Origin: Symmachiella macrocystis
Lineage (GTDB): Bacteria > Planctomycetota > Planctomycetia > Planctomycetales > Planctomycetaceae
NCBI RefSeq assembly: GCF_007860075.1
Contig: NZ_SJPP01000001.1
Location: 3,383,490-3,447,489, forward strand
DNA: 64,000 nt
Reading direction: 5' to 3'
Under the pieces are notes generated by a model that worked only from the letters and a program-made list of their open reading frames with translations, was not told where the DNA came from and searched no databases. Made by a program: the position numbers and the translations under genes. Of the stretch, positions 43,118-51,328 are shown piece by piece (the stretch's first letter is position 1; the number at the start of each line of letters is the position of its first letter).

Positions 43118-44854
43118 TTAAGTGCTGTGGGATGTTTCCGGTTTCACACAATCCCAACCCCCCTCGGCACGTAGATTCTCGACTTCCGCGGTCGCCATTT
43201 CCCGCAAACGAACGTAATCGCTTTTGGCGACACGATTGAGCGGAAACGAACCGGGCGGCATCAACACGTAGTGCGACGGTCGCATGTAGGATGCGATTTC
43301 GCGTGCGTGTTCTTCTAAAGTATCGCGGCTCAAGGTGGCGTCTGGCTTTAGCTCGACGAACAACACGACCCCTTCGCTGAAAATTGCATGATCCGTTCCC
43401 ACCGCTCCGCAGGTCGCGACGTGTTCCTTCATCCGGGAGAAATGTTCTTCGATCTGCGCTGGGTGAATCTGATACCCCTTGGGTTTGATCACTAATTTTG
43501 AACGCCCGGAAAATTTGAGCCCATGCTCGCTTTTTGCGCCCAAGTCGCCCGTATAGCAGACTCCGTCGCGGGAGACGGTCCGTTGATAGGCTTCGGGATT
43601 GCCGACATACTCCCGAAAGACTTGCGGCCCGCTGAAACAAATTTCGCCGATTTCACCATCGGGCAATTCCGGACCGGCCGTTCCGTCTTCGTTCATCGGC
43701 GCGCGGATCGTTAGCGGGGTCACGGGCATCCACCATCCGAGCGTTTCGGTCAATTGACGCACATCGCGGGTCACCGGTGTATACGTGACAAACCCGGCCA
43801 TTTCTGACAGTCCCAAACCGGTCGCGGAGCTCGGGAACTCGGCCAGCACCTGTTCGACGAATTGCGTGGGAACTTGCTGCCCGCCAAACATCACCGCTTG
43901 GACAGACGACAAATCGTAGCTGTCGTAGTTGGGCAGCAAACGCTGCATGTTGAACATCGCTGGGATTTGTCCGAACAAGTCGACCTGATATTCCTGAATG
44001 GCCCGCAATGTTTTTTCAGCGTCAAACACATACAGGATCACAGCCGTGATGCCGCAAAAGAAACTGGTCATCAATTGTTCGGCTTGGCAACCGACGTGCG
44101 AAGGGGGCAGATTGACGAGTTGCCGCTTCGAGTGGGTCATATTAAAACCACCTCCCAAACACATGTTTTGGCAGGTGATGTTGCGGTGCGTCAGCAGTGC
44201 GGGCTTGGGCAGGCCGGTCGAGCCGGTCGTATAAATCACTTGTGCGCCGTCAGTCGGTTTGACCGCAGCAGTGATTTCGACATAGCGAGCATGCACGTCG
44301 GAGTCGGCGGGAATGGGTTGCGCGGCAAGGGTCTCGTAAGCCAGCGCGCCGGGAATGGTTTCGCCGGTTGGCGACATCTGAATGAAGTGCTCGACGAACG
44401 GGCATTGTTCCTGCACAATGCGGCCTAGGTGCGAAAGGTCGACGACACCCGTATCGCCTGGGAAGACGTAGCCCTTGGCCTGGATCATTTCCAGCGAGCG
44501 AACGATTTCCTCCTCTTTGAGTCGCAAGTCGAGCGGCGCGTGGATGACACCCAATTGAAAGCAAGCGTACTCTAAGAAAATGTGTTCGACGTACAGCGGC
44601 AACGACGTCGCTAGAAAATCACCGGGGCCGAAGCCGAGGTTTAATAGCCTGAGCGCCAATGCGGTGATGGCTTCGTCAAATTCCCGATAGGTATATTGAT
44701 TGCCCGTCTCAGCATCGATGATCGCGATTGTATCGGGTGTTTCGACAGCCCATTTTCGAATCACCCCATGCAGCAAATGGCGGTCGGCGTAGTCGGTTTC
44801 ATAATGTTCGAGTGTGTATTGCGGTACACCCTCGCGGTAAGTGAGTTCAGTCAT
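43118..44854 (-). CDS. AMP-dependent acyl-CoA synthetase
   Basis: 578 aa from ATG 44854 (GTG 22 codons upstream rejected). ANL motifs: VIYTTGSTGLPKPALLTH (P-loop), MFGGQQVPTQF, GLSEMAGF, GVCYTGDLGAK, FSGRSKLVIKPKGYQIHP (hinge) and the catalytic Lys in NRVAKSDYVRL. Different from the FadD-like enzyme at 33.7 kb in sequence and probably in substrate. Followed by a MaoC hydratase. The long 603-bp upstream region separates it from the divergent ceramidase-like gene. Confidence 0.9.
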   Translation of the reverse strand: MTELTYREGVPQYTLEHYETDYADRHLLHGVIRKWAVETPDTIAIIDAETGNQYTYREFDEAITALALRLLNLGFGPGDFLATSLPLYVEHIFLEYACFQLGVIHAPLDLRLKEEEIVRSLEMIQAKGYVFPGDTGVVDLSHLGRIVQEQCPFVEHFIQMSPTGETIPGALAYETLAAQPIPADSDVHARYVEITAAVKPTDGAQVIYTTGSTGLPKPALLTHRNITCQNMCLGGGFNMTHSKRQLVNLPPSHVGCQAEQLMTSFFCGITAVILYVFDAEKTLRAIQEYQVDLFGQIPAMFNMQRLLPNYDSYDLSSVQAVMFGGQQVPTQFVEQVLAEFPSSATGLGLSEMAGFVTYTPVTRDVRQLTETLGWWMPVTPLTIRAPMNEDGTAGPELPDGEIGEICFSGPQVFREYVGNPEAYQRTVSRDGVCYTGDLGAKSEHGLKFSGRSKLVIKPKGYQIHPAQIEEHFSRMKEHVATCGAVGTDHAIFSEGVVLFVELKPDATLSRDTLEEHAREIASYMRPSHYVLMPPGSFPLNRVAKSDYVRLREMATAEVENLRAEGGWDCVKPETSHST

Positions 44855-45457
44855 TATAGCCTGCGAGATGAAACAGTTTTCGATAAAATGTGAAGACCGG
44901 TGAGCGATGCCTTCATTCACTATCCTCGCTCAACTCTGCCCATTGGGATGCTGGGGCGATTATAGAGTGAACGACAGTTGAATTGAAAATGACTCACGAC
45001 AGATTTCCAGTTGCGTGCCTGAAAGTGGACAGCATACTATGCAGCTGTGAATTCAACGTATGACGAACGTTCTACTGCTTGATTACGCATGTCGCATACG
45101 TCTTGACGATACCGTTGCGTTCTCTATTTCAGTCTATTCATTATCGAGTTTCGATGGCGAATCCTAAGGAATTTTCCTACGATTTCCACGCGTGAATTCT
45201 GTGGGGGATGAAGAATTGGAGCGTTGGCTTTGCCGAGCAGGTGTTTGTCGTCACAAAATCCCCCGTATGCTATGGTGCGGTAGTCGATTTTGTCTTTCAA
45301 TGCTTTCGATAGCAGGCCGTTAACAAAGAGTGCCACTGGTAGCTTGTCCGCTATTGCAAACGGCGTGACCGGCAATGGCACTGATTAACAGGCTAGCAGT
45401 GGTACCTACCTTGTAACGGTTTTCTGATTTCTTTAACGGGCTAATTAGGGGCTATTC
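44855..45457. other. 603-bp divergent intergenic region, no supported gene
   Basis: Between the acyl-CoA ligase (minus) and ceramidase-like gene (plus). An 85-codon minus-strand ORF at 45124-45381 exists but has no convincing ribosome-binding site or family resemblance. Composition is more AT-rich than the flanks. No clear hairpin of note. Confidence 0.45.
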
Positions 45458-46768
45458 ATGCTGCGCACTATTTGTTTGGTGATCGCCACGTCCGGGATGT
45501 TGTTGATGTCCTCCGCTGTGGTTTATGGCGCGGAACTTCATGCGGGAGTGGCGCGAGTTGACCTCACGCCGCCGTTGTCGATGAAAGCGCCGTTGGGCGG
45601 TTATGGAGAGCGGCTCAATCGGCCGGCTACGGGAGTGCACGATCGCATTTTTGCCAAAGCGTTAGTGGTCTCCGACGGTCGTAAAAAAATTGCGATCGTA
45701 ACGGCCGACATGTTGGGTTTCCCCCCGCCGTTCAAGCAAGCGGTATTGGATGAACTGGACGATCCAAGCTGGACGCACGAACGTCTGATGCTGTTGCCCA
45801 GCCATTCGCATACCAGCATCGAAATGAACGCCATCAATCCGTTGAACGTGTTTCAAATTCCTCAGATCGGTATTCACGATCCGAAACTGTTTGAATTCAC
45901 GGTTGCCAACTTTGCCCAAGCAATTCGCGCGGCTGAAGCAAAATTGGTCCCGGTAACGATTGGAACAACGAGTACCCAAACGCAGGGCTACAATCGAAAT
46001 CGCCGCGCACGACGCGGGAAGGTTGACCCAGAGTTGACGCTAACACGCATCGACCAAGCGGACGGCCGCGCGTTGGCGGTGTTGGTGAATTTCACGGCGC
46101 ATCCGACATTTATGTCGGGCGAGGATATGTGGTTTTCCGGCGGTTGGCCAGGACACTTGCAACGCACGTTGGAGTCGCTCATTCGACAAGATGTGACGGT
46201 CATGTACTACAACGGCGCCGAAGGGGACCAATCGCCGATTGCCCGGCCGGGCAGCGGCGAAAGTCATTGGGAGCGCGCCGAGGCTTTCGGACGCGATCTC
46301 GCGGTCATCGCATTTCGGCAGTGGCGGACAATCACGCCGCGGCCCAATGTCATCTTTCAAACAGTACGGCAGACAATCACTTTGCCGCAGCGGGCATGGC
46401 ATCCCAATTTCAAAGAAACGGGCGGCAAAGAGTACGGTTTGACCGAAGAGGTTTTGAAAGAGATGTTGCCGAAGATGTTTCCTACAACGTCGGCCAGCGT
46501 CGCTGTGCGTCTGGGGGACTTGGTGATCGTGGGAGTCCCGGGTGAATTGGCGGTGGAGTTGGGACTGGAAATCAAAAAGGATACTGAGTTGATCACCGGC
46601 GCAAAATATCCCGTCATAGGCGGGTTAGCGGATGAATGGGTCAGCTACATTCTCTCAGCAGAGGAATACGACCGCGGTGGATACGAGGCGAGCGTCAGTT
46701 TTTATGGACGTGATTTAGGACGGCAGGTCGTTGATGCCGCTCTGCAAGGAGTGAGGCGATTGCAATAA
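45458..46768 (+). CDS. Secreted neutral/alkaline ceramidase-like N-terminal domain protein
   Basis: 436 aa. Signal peptide (MLRTICLVIATSGMLLMSSA, cleavage near VYGAEL). Core matches the N-terminal domain of non-lysosomal ceramidase: AGVARVDLTPPLSMKAPLGG, VVSDGRKKIAIVTADMLG, the zinc-binding LPSHSHTSIEMN and VNFTAHPTFMSG stretches, MYYNGAEGDQSPI, and C-terminal IVGVPGELAVELGLEIKK and GGYEASVSFYGRD. At about 415 mature residues it is shorter than true ceramidases (650 or more), which also carry an Ig-like C-terminal domain. Planctomycetes have many paralogues whose substrate is unknown; amide hydrolysis is inferred. Confidence 0.87.
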   Translation: MLRTICLVIATSGMLLMSSAVVYGAELHAGVARVDLTPPLSMKAPLGGYGERLNRPATGVHDRIFAKALVVSDGRKKIAIVTADMLGFPPPFKQAVLDELDDPSWTHERLMLLPSHSHTSIEMNAINPLNVFQIPQIGIHDPKLFEFTVANFAQAIRAAEAKLVPVTIGTTSTQTQGYNRNRRARRGKVDPELTLTRIDQADGRALAVLVNFTAHPTFMSGEDMWFSGGWPGHLQRTLESLIRQDVTVMYYNGAEGDQSPIARPGSGESHWERAEAFGRDLAVIAFRQWRTITPRPNVIFQTVRQTITLPQRAWHPNFKETGGKEYGLTEEVLKEMLPKMFPTTSASVAVRLGDLVIVGVPGELAVELGLEIKKDTELITGAKYPVIGGLADEWVSYILSAEEYDRGGYEASVSFYGRDLGRQVVDAALQGVRRLQ

Positions 46769-46780
46769 CCAGAACCCGGC

Positions 46781-48022
46781 CTAGCGGATGTCGAAGAAAC
46801 GTTCGGCACGTTGCACGATTTTGGGATCTTTCTTGCGCAGTTCAGCCAAATGCCGGCGGGCTTTTTCTTGCAGGCCGGTCTCGTCGCCGTTCGGTTTGCG
46901 ATTGACGGCTGCGAGGACGTATTTGACGATCGCTACGCGGGCGGTTAAATCGTCGTAGTCTTTTGTGCCATACAGGCCAACCACGCGGTCCATGTCGTCC
47001 CAATCGTCCCAGCGAGCCAAGTCGCGTATTGCCATGTCGATGTGCTGCGGATGGTCGATCAGCAGTCGCATGGCTGCACGCAAACGTGGCTTGCTCACGC
47101 GGCCGTTGCCGTAAGTCCACATAAACCGCATGGCTTGCATGGCGGCCAGCAATTCGCCGTTGGGGATGTCTTTGTTTTTGAGGACTTCGGTTTCCAGAAA
47201 ATCGAGTCCACGATCACCAGTGAGCAGCAGATAGCCCCCCATCACGCCATCGACCCCCAAGCGAAAATCAGACGCGCGTTCGCGGATTTTTTTCTCCAAT
47301 AGCGCTGCGTCCGTTTCGTCGCCGCACAGCCCCAGCATCAAGCCGTACAGTCCGAGACGCGTGCCGGGGATTTGTTCGTCGAAAATCCACTTCCGCAATT
47401 TTTTCCGCGGCATGCGATCCCGAAACGAGACCACGTCTTCATAAGGCATCGAAGCGAATTCGGCGTAGGAGTCTTGAGCGATTTCGGGGTTTTTGTTTTC
47501 CAGTAGCGCCAAATAGTAATCTCCCCGTTTGGTGGCCGGTGCATCGACAGGAGGGGCGTCCATCACATACTTGATGACTTCGTCGGTCACCTCGATCATG
47601 TTGTCACCCCAGACTAGGTTTTCCGGATCGGCGCCGCGGAGCAGGTACTGTGCTCCCTCTTTGGGGGGATAGTAGCGGCGGATCACGATCTCATCGCCGA
47701 CGACCGGCGGCATGGCGCCGGGTTTGGCGTCCGCTGATTGGTCGATGACAAAGGCCTTGGCCAAAGCGGTCGAGATATGCAGCACTCGTTCGATGCGGAC
47801 CGTCGTCGTCCCCGGCTGCCCGTCTTGGCCTTCTTCACCAGCAACACGTTTCACGACCACGGTGGCATCGACCAGAAAAATCTGATTGGCGAGTGTGTCA
47901 GTCGGAGCACAAAACGGGCAAGCAACCGTGGTCGCGGCGCAGAGCAACACACCAACCACCGCCAAGCAGAAGACATATCCAGCCCGGTGAATTCGGGAGA
48001 CAACGGGATCTGGCGATTGCAT
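46781..48022 (-). CDS. Secreted ACPFC protein, paralogue B
   Basis: 413 aa. Signal peptide with cleavage near TTVACPFC. The mature chain begins with CPFC and is followed by an OB/NTR-like beta domain (VDATVVVKRVAGEEGQ, TTVRIERVLHIS, GDEIVIRRYYPPKEGAQYLL), then a helical C-terminal region with RLGLYGLMLGLCGDETDAAL, GVMGGYLLLTGDRGLDFLE and DLARWDDWDDMDRVVGLYG, ending RAERFFDIR. The order CxxC, TIMP/NTR-like barrel, helical repeats is shared with the next gene upstream (48073-49302), 50 bp away, showing a tandem duplication. Likely part of the ABC-transporter operon starting at 53412. No named family recognised. Confidence 0.72.
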   Translation of the reverse strand: MQSPDPVVSRIHRAGYVFCLAVVGVLLCAATTVACPFCAPTDTLANQIFLVDATVVVKRVAGEEGQDGQPGTTTVRIERVLHISTALAKAFVIDQSADAKPGAMPPVVGDEIVIRRYYPPKEGAQYLLRGADPENLVWGDNMIEVTDEVIKYVMDAPPVDAPATKRGDYYLALLENKNPEIAQDSYAEFASMPYEDVVSFRDRMPRKKLRKWIFDEQIPGTRLGLYGLMLGLCGDETDAALLEKKIRERASDFRLGVDGVMGGYLLLTGDRGLDFLETEVLKNKDIPNGELLAAMQAMRFMWTYGNGRVSKPRLRAAMRLLIDHPQHIDMAIRDLARWDDWDDMDRVVGLYGTKDYDDLTARVAIVKYVLAAVNRKPNGDETGLQEKARRHLAELRKKDPKIVQRAERFFDIR

Positions 48023-48072
48023 ATATCAATCCATTTCCGGCAGCGCAAGATAATTTGGCTGCAGCGGTCTGT

Positions 48073-49302
48073 TCAATTGATGATGAAGAACCGTTCCGCT
48101 TCCTTGACGGTGCGGGGGTCTTTTTGACGCAAGACGGCTAAGGCCTTTTCGGCGTCGGCGGCGCGGGGTGGGGGTTGGATGTCTTCGCCTTGGCGATCAT
48201 CTTTCGAGCAGGTCAGCAAGTAGCGGACGATGGCCCGTTTCACTGAGGGAACGTTGTATTCCTCGGCGTCGTAGAGCGCCATCAATTGTTCGAGCACCGA
48301 CCAATCCTTCCACCGCGCCAAGTCAGCGATCACCAAATCGGCCAGCTCGGGGCGCTCCAGGAGAATTCGCATCGATTGCCGCAAACGTTCCGGCTCGAAG
48401 CGGTCATCCGCATACTTCCAGACGAATCGCAGCGCCTGCATGGCGGCATAAGTTTCGCTAAACGGGACTTTCTTGTCGGGGTTTTTGACGAACTTGGTCT
48501 GCTCGATCACTTTCAAGCCCTCTTCGCCGGAGAGCAGCAGATAACCGCCGATGATGCCGTCCATTCCCAACCGAAATTGCTCGGTCTCTTCGGTGATTTT
48601 GTTCTGCATCAATTCCGCGTCGGACTCTTTACCGCACAGGCCAAGCAATAGGCCATACAGGCCGAGTCGTGTGGCTGGGGTATCGTCGTTGGTAATCCAT
48701 CCGGCGAGTTTTTCGCGAGGCAGTTGATCGGTCAGTTGCGCGATGTCCTTATAGGGAGCATTGGCGAATTCCGCATAGGCGTCGTTGGCGATCATCTCGT
48801 CGGGAAACTCTAGAAACTTCAGAAAGTACGCCAAACGTTTCTGTTGATCCGATTCCGGCGACGGCGCTTGAGCAATGTAGTTGAAGCTGGTTTCGGTGAC
48901 TTCAATCGGGCTACCCCATTCCAGTTCGTTCCCCTGCGTCCCCAGGATCAGAAAAAGGTCGCCTTTTTTGGCGGAACGGAAGCGAGCCAAATCTATTTTT
49001 TGCCCTTTTTTGAGGGTCTTCTCTTTGGTGTTCCGCAGCACTTGGGTGATTTTGTAAGTGGTGCTAGCGGGAATAAGCTTGGTGGGGTCCTCAAGCGCCA
49101 AGCCATCATCGTCGAATGCGTTCCCTTTCTTAGCGGAGACCCATTGCACCAGGACCGCAGCGTCGGCGGTGGCGAGTTGTTCGCTGAAGGTCAACGAGGG
49201 GGCGCTGCAAAACGGACAAGCGAGTAGCGTCGCTTCGGCCGTCGATACGAACGTTGCGATGCCCAATGCTAACAACATAACCATCTGGCGGGCGATTCGC
49301 AT
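48073..49302 (-). CDS. Secreted ACPFC protein, paralogue A
   Basis: 409 aa from ATG 49302 with AAGGAG 8 bases upstream; the longer ORF is not used. Signal peptide to about residue 24, mature start LLACPFCSAPSLTFSEQL. NTR/TIMP-like barrel (ADAAVLVQWVSAKKG, TTYKITQVLRNTKEK, SAKKGDLFLILGTQG) and helical part (RLGLYGLLLGLCGKESDAEL, GIIGGYLLLSGEEGLKVIE, DLARWKDWSVLEQLMALYD), ending AERFFIIN. Colinear with paralogue B throughout. The invariant CPFC after the signal peptide resembles the N-terminal Cys-x-Cys of TIMPs, which chelates the metal of a target metalloprotease; that parallel is inference only. Confidence 0.74.
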   Translation of the reverse strand: MRIARQMVMLLALGIATFVSTAEATLLACPFCSAPSLTFSEQLATADAAVLVQWVSAKKGNAFDDDGLALEDPTKLIPASTTYKITQVLRNTKEKTLKKGQKIDLARFRSAKKGDLFLILGTQGNELEWGSPIEVTETSFNYIAQAPSPESDQQKRLAYFLKFLEFPDEMIANDAYAEFANAPYKDIAQLTDQLPREKLAGWITNDDTPATRLGLYGLLLGLCGKESDAELMQNKITEETEQFRLGMDGIIGGYLLLSGEEGLKVIEQTKFVKNPDKKVPFSETYAAMQALRFVWKYADDRFEPERLRQSMRILLERPELADLVIADLARWKDWSVLEQLMALYDAEEYNVPSVKRAIVRYLLTCSKDDRQGEDIQPPPRAADAEKALAVLRQKDPRTVKEAERFFIIN

Positions 49303-49438
49303 GTGAAGTACTCCTTGTCCGAACAGGCCGAACCAACTGTGAATTCTGTGAAATTTTGTTGCAAAACCCTCAGTCGCTTTCCGCGGACGATTGACTGTCA
49401 GTCTCGCAAATAGGTGCGGCCGGGTTTTGAAAGTGGGA

Positions 49439-50338
49439 TTAACGATCCATGACAATCGCGTCATCGATCAAATACAGCCCGTCGACTTTTTTGTCGTCGT
49501 AGGTCAGCATTTCAATATGAAACGTGCCAACAACATCAAAGGGACGGTTTTGAATGTATTTCGTGGTGACGCCTTTGCGCATCACGATTTGTATCACGTC
49601 ATAAGGTTTGGGATTGCGGCCGAAGCAGCAGATTTCGTTGTCGCGCGCTAAGATGAACGACGGATTTTCGGTATCTGAAAATGGTGGGTACATAAACCCC
49701 CGCAAGCGGATGCGTTTGCCGTCGAGGTCCTTCAGCCATTTTGGCATCAAATCTGGAGCGTCTAGCGAGACTGGGTCCATGTTGAGGATCTTCAATAGGT
49801 CAACGTCGTCGTAAGAGACGCGCAGTGCTCCGTCCGGTTCCACTTTTTGAAAGGACTTGTCCGGGATGAGCAGTTTGACTTCTCGCGGTTCAGCGGGAAT
49901 CAACTCCGACGGATCCTCACCGGTGATCTCTTCAGGCCGCATGCCATTGGGCAGCGTGTTCGCTGCTGTGGGAGGAAAGTTCGCCGTGTTGGTCGCTGAG
50001 GCGTCCGGCGCCGTCGATGCGGTCGCCAGTTGTAAGGAGGGATCTTCGGGTGGGTTTTTTGAGGCAAAGAGAGCCGGTGGTCGCTCGATGGGAGCGGCTT
50101 GGTCTGCGGTTTGCTTAGTGGCTTGCTCTGCGGCTGTGGATTCCGTCGGAGACGTTGCTTCAGCAGCGGTTTGTTTTTCCGCTTCGAGCTCAGCTAACGT
50201 CGACTGCATTTCCGAAGAATCGATTGTGAGCAGCGGTTTGTCGGGGGGATTTTTGCCGCAACCGGAGAGCAGGCCGGCACCCGTGACCAAAATCATGCAT
50301 AACCCAATGGACTGCGCAGCGCAACGTTTGCTTTTCAT
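49439..50338 (-). CDS. Lipoprotein with DUF3299-like domain
   Basis: 299 aa. Lipobox LLSGC with lipidated Cys27. A low-complexity Thr/Ala/Glu linker (about 50-135) precedes the domain: KRIRLRGFMYPPFSDTEN, ILARDNEICCFGRNPKPYDV, NRPFDVVGTFHIE. The GFM..P / CCFG / V.G pattern is shared with the next gene (GYMFPGRKTTD, DCCFGGQPKIED) and with DUF3299 proteins of Pseudomonas and Vibrio zinc-regulated operons. Its start overlaps the previous gene's stop by 4 bases (ATGA). Placed on the outer or inner membrane, probably as metal-binding partner of the transporter. Confidence 0.8.
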   Translation of the reverse strand: MKSKRCAAQSIGLCMILVTGAGLLSGCGKNPPDKPLLTIDSSEMQSTLAELEAEKQTAAEATSPTESTAAEQATKQTADQAAPIERPPALFASKNPPEDPSLQLATASTAPDASATNTANFPPTAANTLPNGMRPEEITGEDPSELIPAEPREVKLLIPDKSFQKVEPDGALRVSYDDVDLLKILNMDPVSLDAPDLMPKWLKDLDGKRIRLRGFMYPPFSDTENPSFILARDNEICCFGRNPKPYDVIQIVMRKGVTTKYIQNRPFDVVGTFHIEMLTYDDKKVDGLYLIDDAIVMDR

Positions 50339-51078
50339 CTCACGTGGTATCCTTCCAACGTATATACGGGTCTGAGGCCATCGGAAATACGGACGCGGTT
50401 GTCCAGCCTCAGTTTGCCGCCGATTCCAACCGGCGTTGTTTGTGAGCGCAAATCAATTTTCATGTCGTTTTGCAACTCAACCAAAATCATGTCTTCGATT
50501 TTCGGTTGTCCCCCAAAACAGCAATCACCCGAATCCTTAACGAGCACAAACGTATCAATATCCGTCGTCTTGCGTCCGGGAAACATATAGCCCTTGATGA
50601 AGATGTCCTTGTTGTCTAACGCTTGGATATCCTCATCCAATTGGAACTGACCGTTGACCACTTTCGGGGACTGACGGGCAAACCACTTGAAACTAATTCG
50701 CTCATGTCCTTCAGGGAGTTCAGCGATGTATTGGTAGGTCAAAAAAGTCGAACCACCGATCACGCTGATCAATGAAAGCGCTAGGCCCACCTTAGCCAGC
50801 ATGCCGCCGCCCAACTCACCCCCGGAGCTGCGGATTTTCCATAGCGCTGCTGCGCCCATCAGAAAACCCATCGCCCCGATTGCCAAGGCTTCCCACGCCA
50901 AGAAACCGGCGGCCGAGCAAAGCCCAAAAAACAGCGCAACAGGCGCCAAGGGCGTTACGGGTCGGTAATCAAATTCTTTGTCTACTGCTGGAGATATCGG
51001 CGTCGCTGTAGAAGTCTCGACGGCCGTTTCCGTGGATTCTTCCATCTCATGATGTTGTGGAGCTTCGATCGTCGACAT
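50335..51078 (-). CDS. Membrane protein with DUF3299-like domain
   Basis: 247 aa from ATG 51078, preceded by AGGGTGG; a GTG three codons upstream is possible. Acidic N-terminal segment, then two or three helices (about 45-60, 64-82, 96-118; SAAGFLAWEALAIGAMGFLM, then LAKVGLALSLISVIGGSTF) as in DUF4190-type anchors, then the DUF3299-like module: NKDIFIKGYMFPGRKTTD, DSGDCCFGGQPKIEDMI, GIGGKLRLDNRVRISD. The 4-bp overlap with the lipoprotein gene indicates translational coupling. A 250-bp gap separates it from the permease stop, room for a second promoter. Confidence 0.78.
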   Translation of the reverse strand: MSTIEAPQHHEMEESTETAVETSTATPISPAVDKEFDYRPVTPLAPVALFFGLCSAAGFLAWEALAIGAMGFLMGAAALWKIRSSGGELGGGMLAKVGLALSLISVIGGSTFLTYQYIAELPEGHERISFKWFARQSPKVVNGQFQLDEDIQALDNKDIFIKGYMFPGRKTTDIDTFVLVKDSGDCCFGGQPKIEDMILVELQNDMKIDLRSQTTPVGIGGKLRLDNRVRISDGLRPVYTLEGYHVR

Positions 51079-51328
51079 AATCGCCACCCTGTCGTCAGTT
51101 CAGGTCCTGGATTAACGCAATGAAATAACAAGATAAAACAGTTTGCCGGTTCTGGACCGTGAGCGGCCTCGCGAATCGGAGAAGAAACGTAAGGAAATAC
51201 TACGTACTATCATATCATCAAACCAGCGCAGGACTACCCCTCGTCCGTCAAAACGTTGACTAACGCCGAGGTCTTTTCCTGCATGCCGCTGGATTTTGCG
51301 CGACACGTATCGCCGACAGAGTCAACTG

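Noticed and set aside
45124-45381. 85-codon minus-strand ORF in the 603-bp divergent region
   Set aside because: No good ribosome-binding site, no family, and no transcription signals; could be a decayed fragment but cannot be supported.
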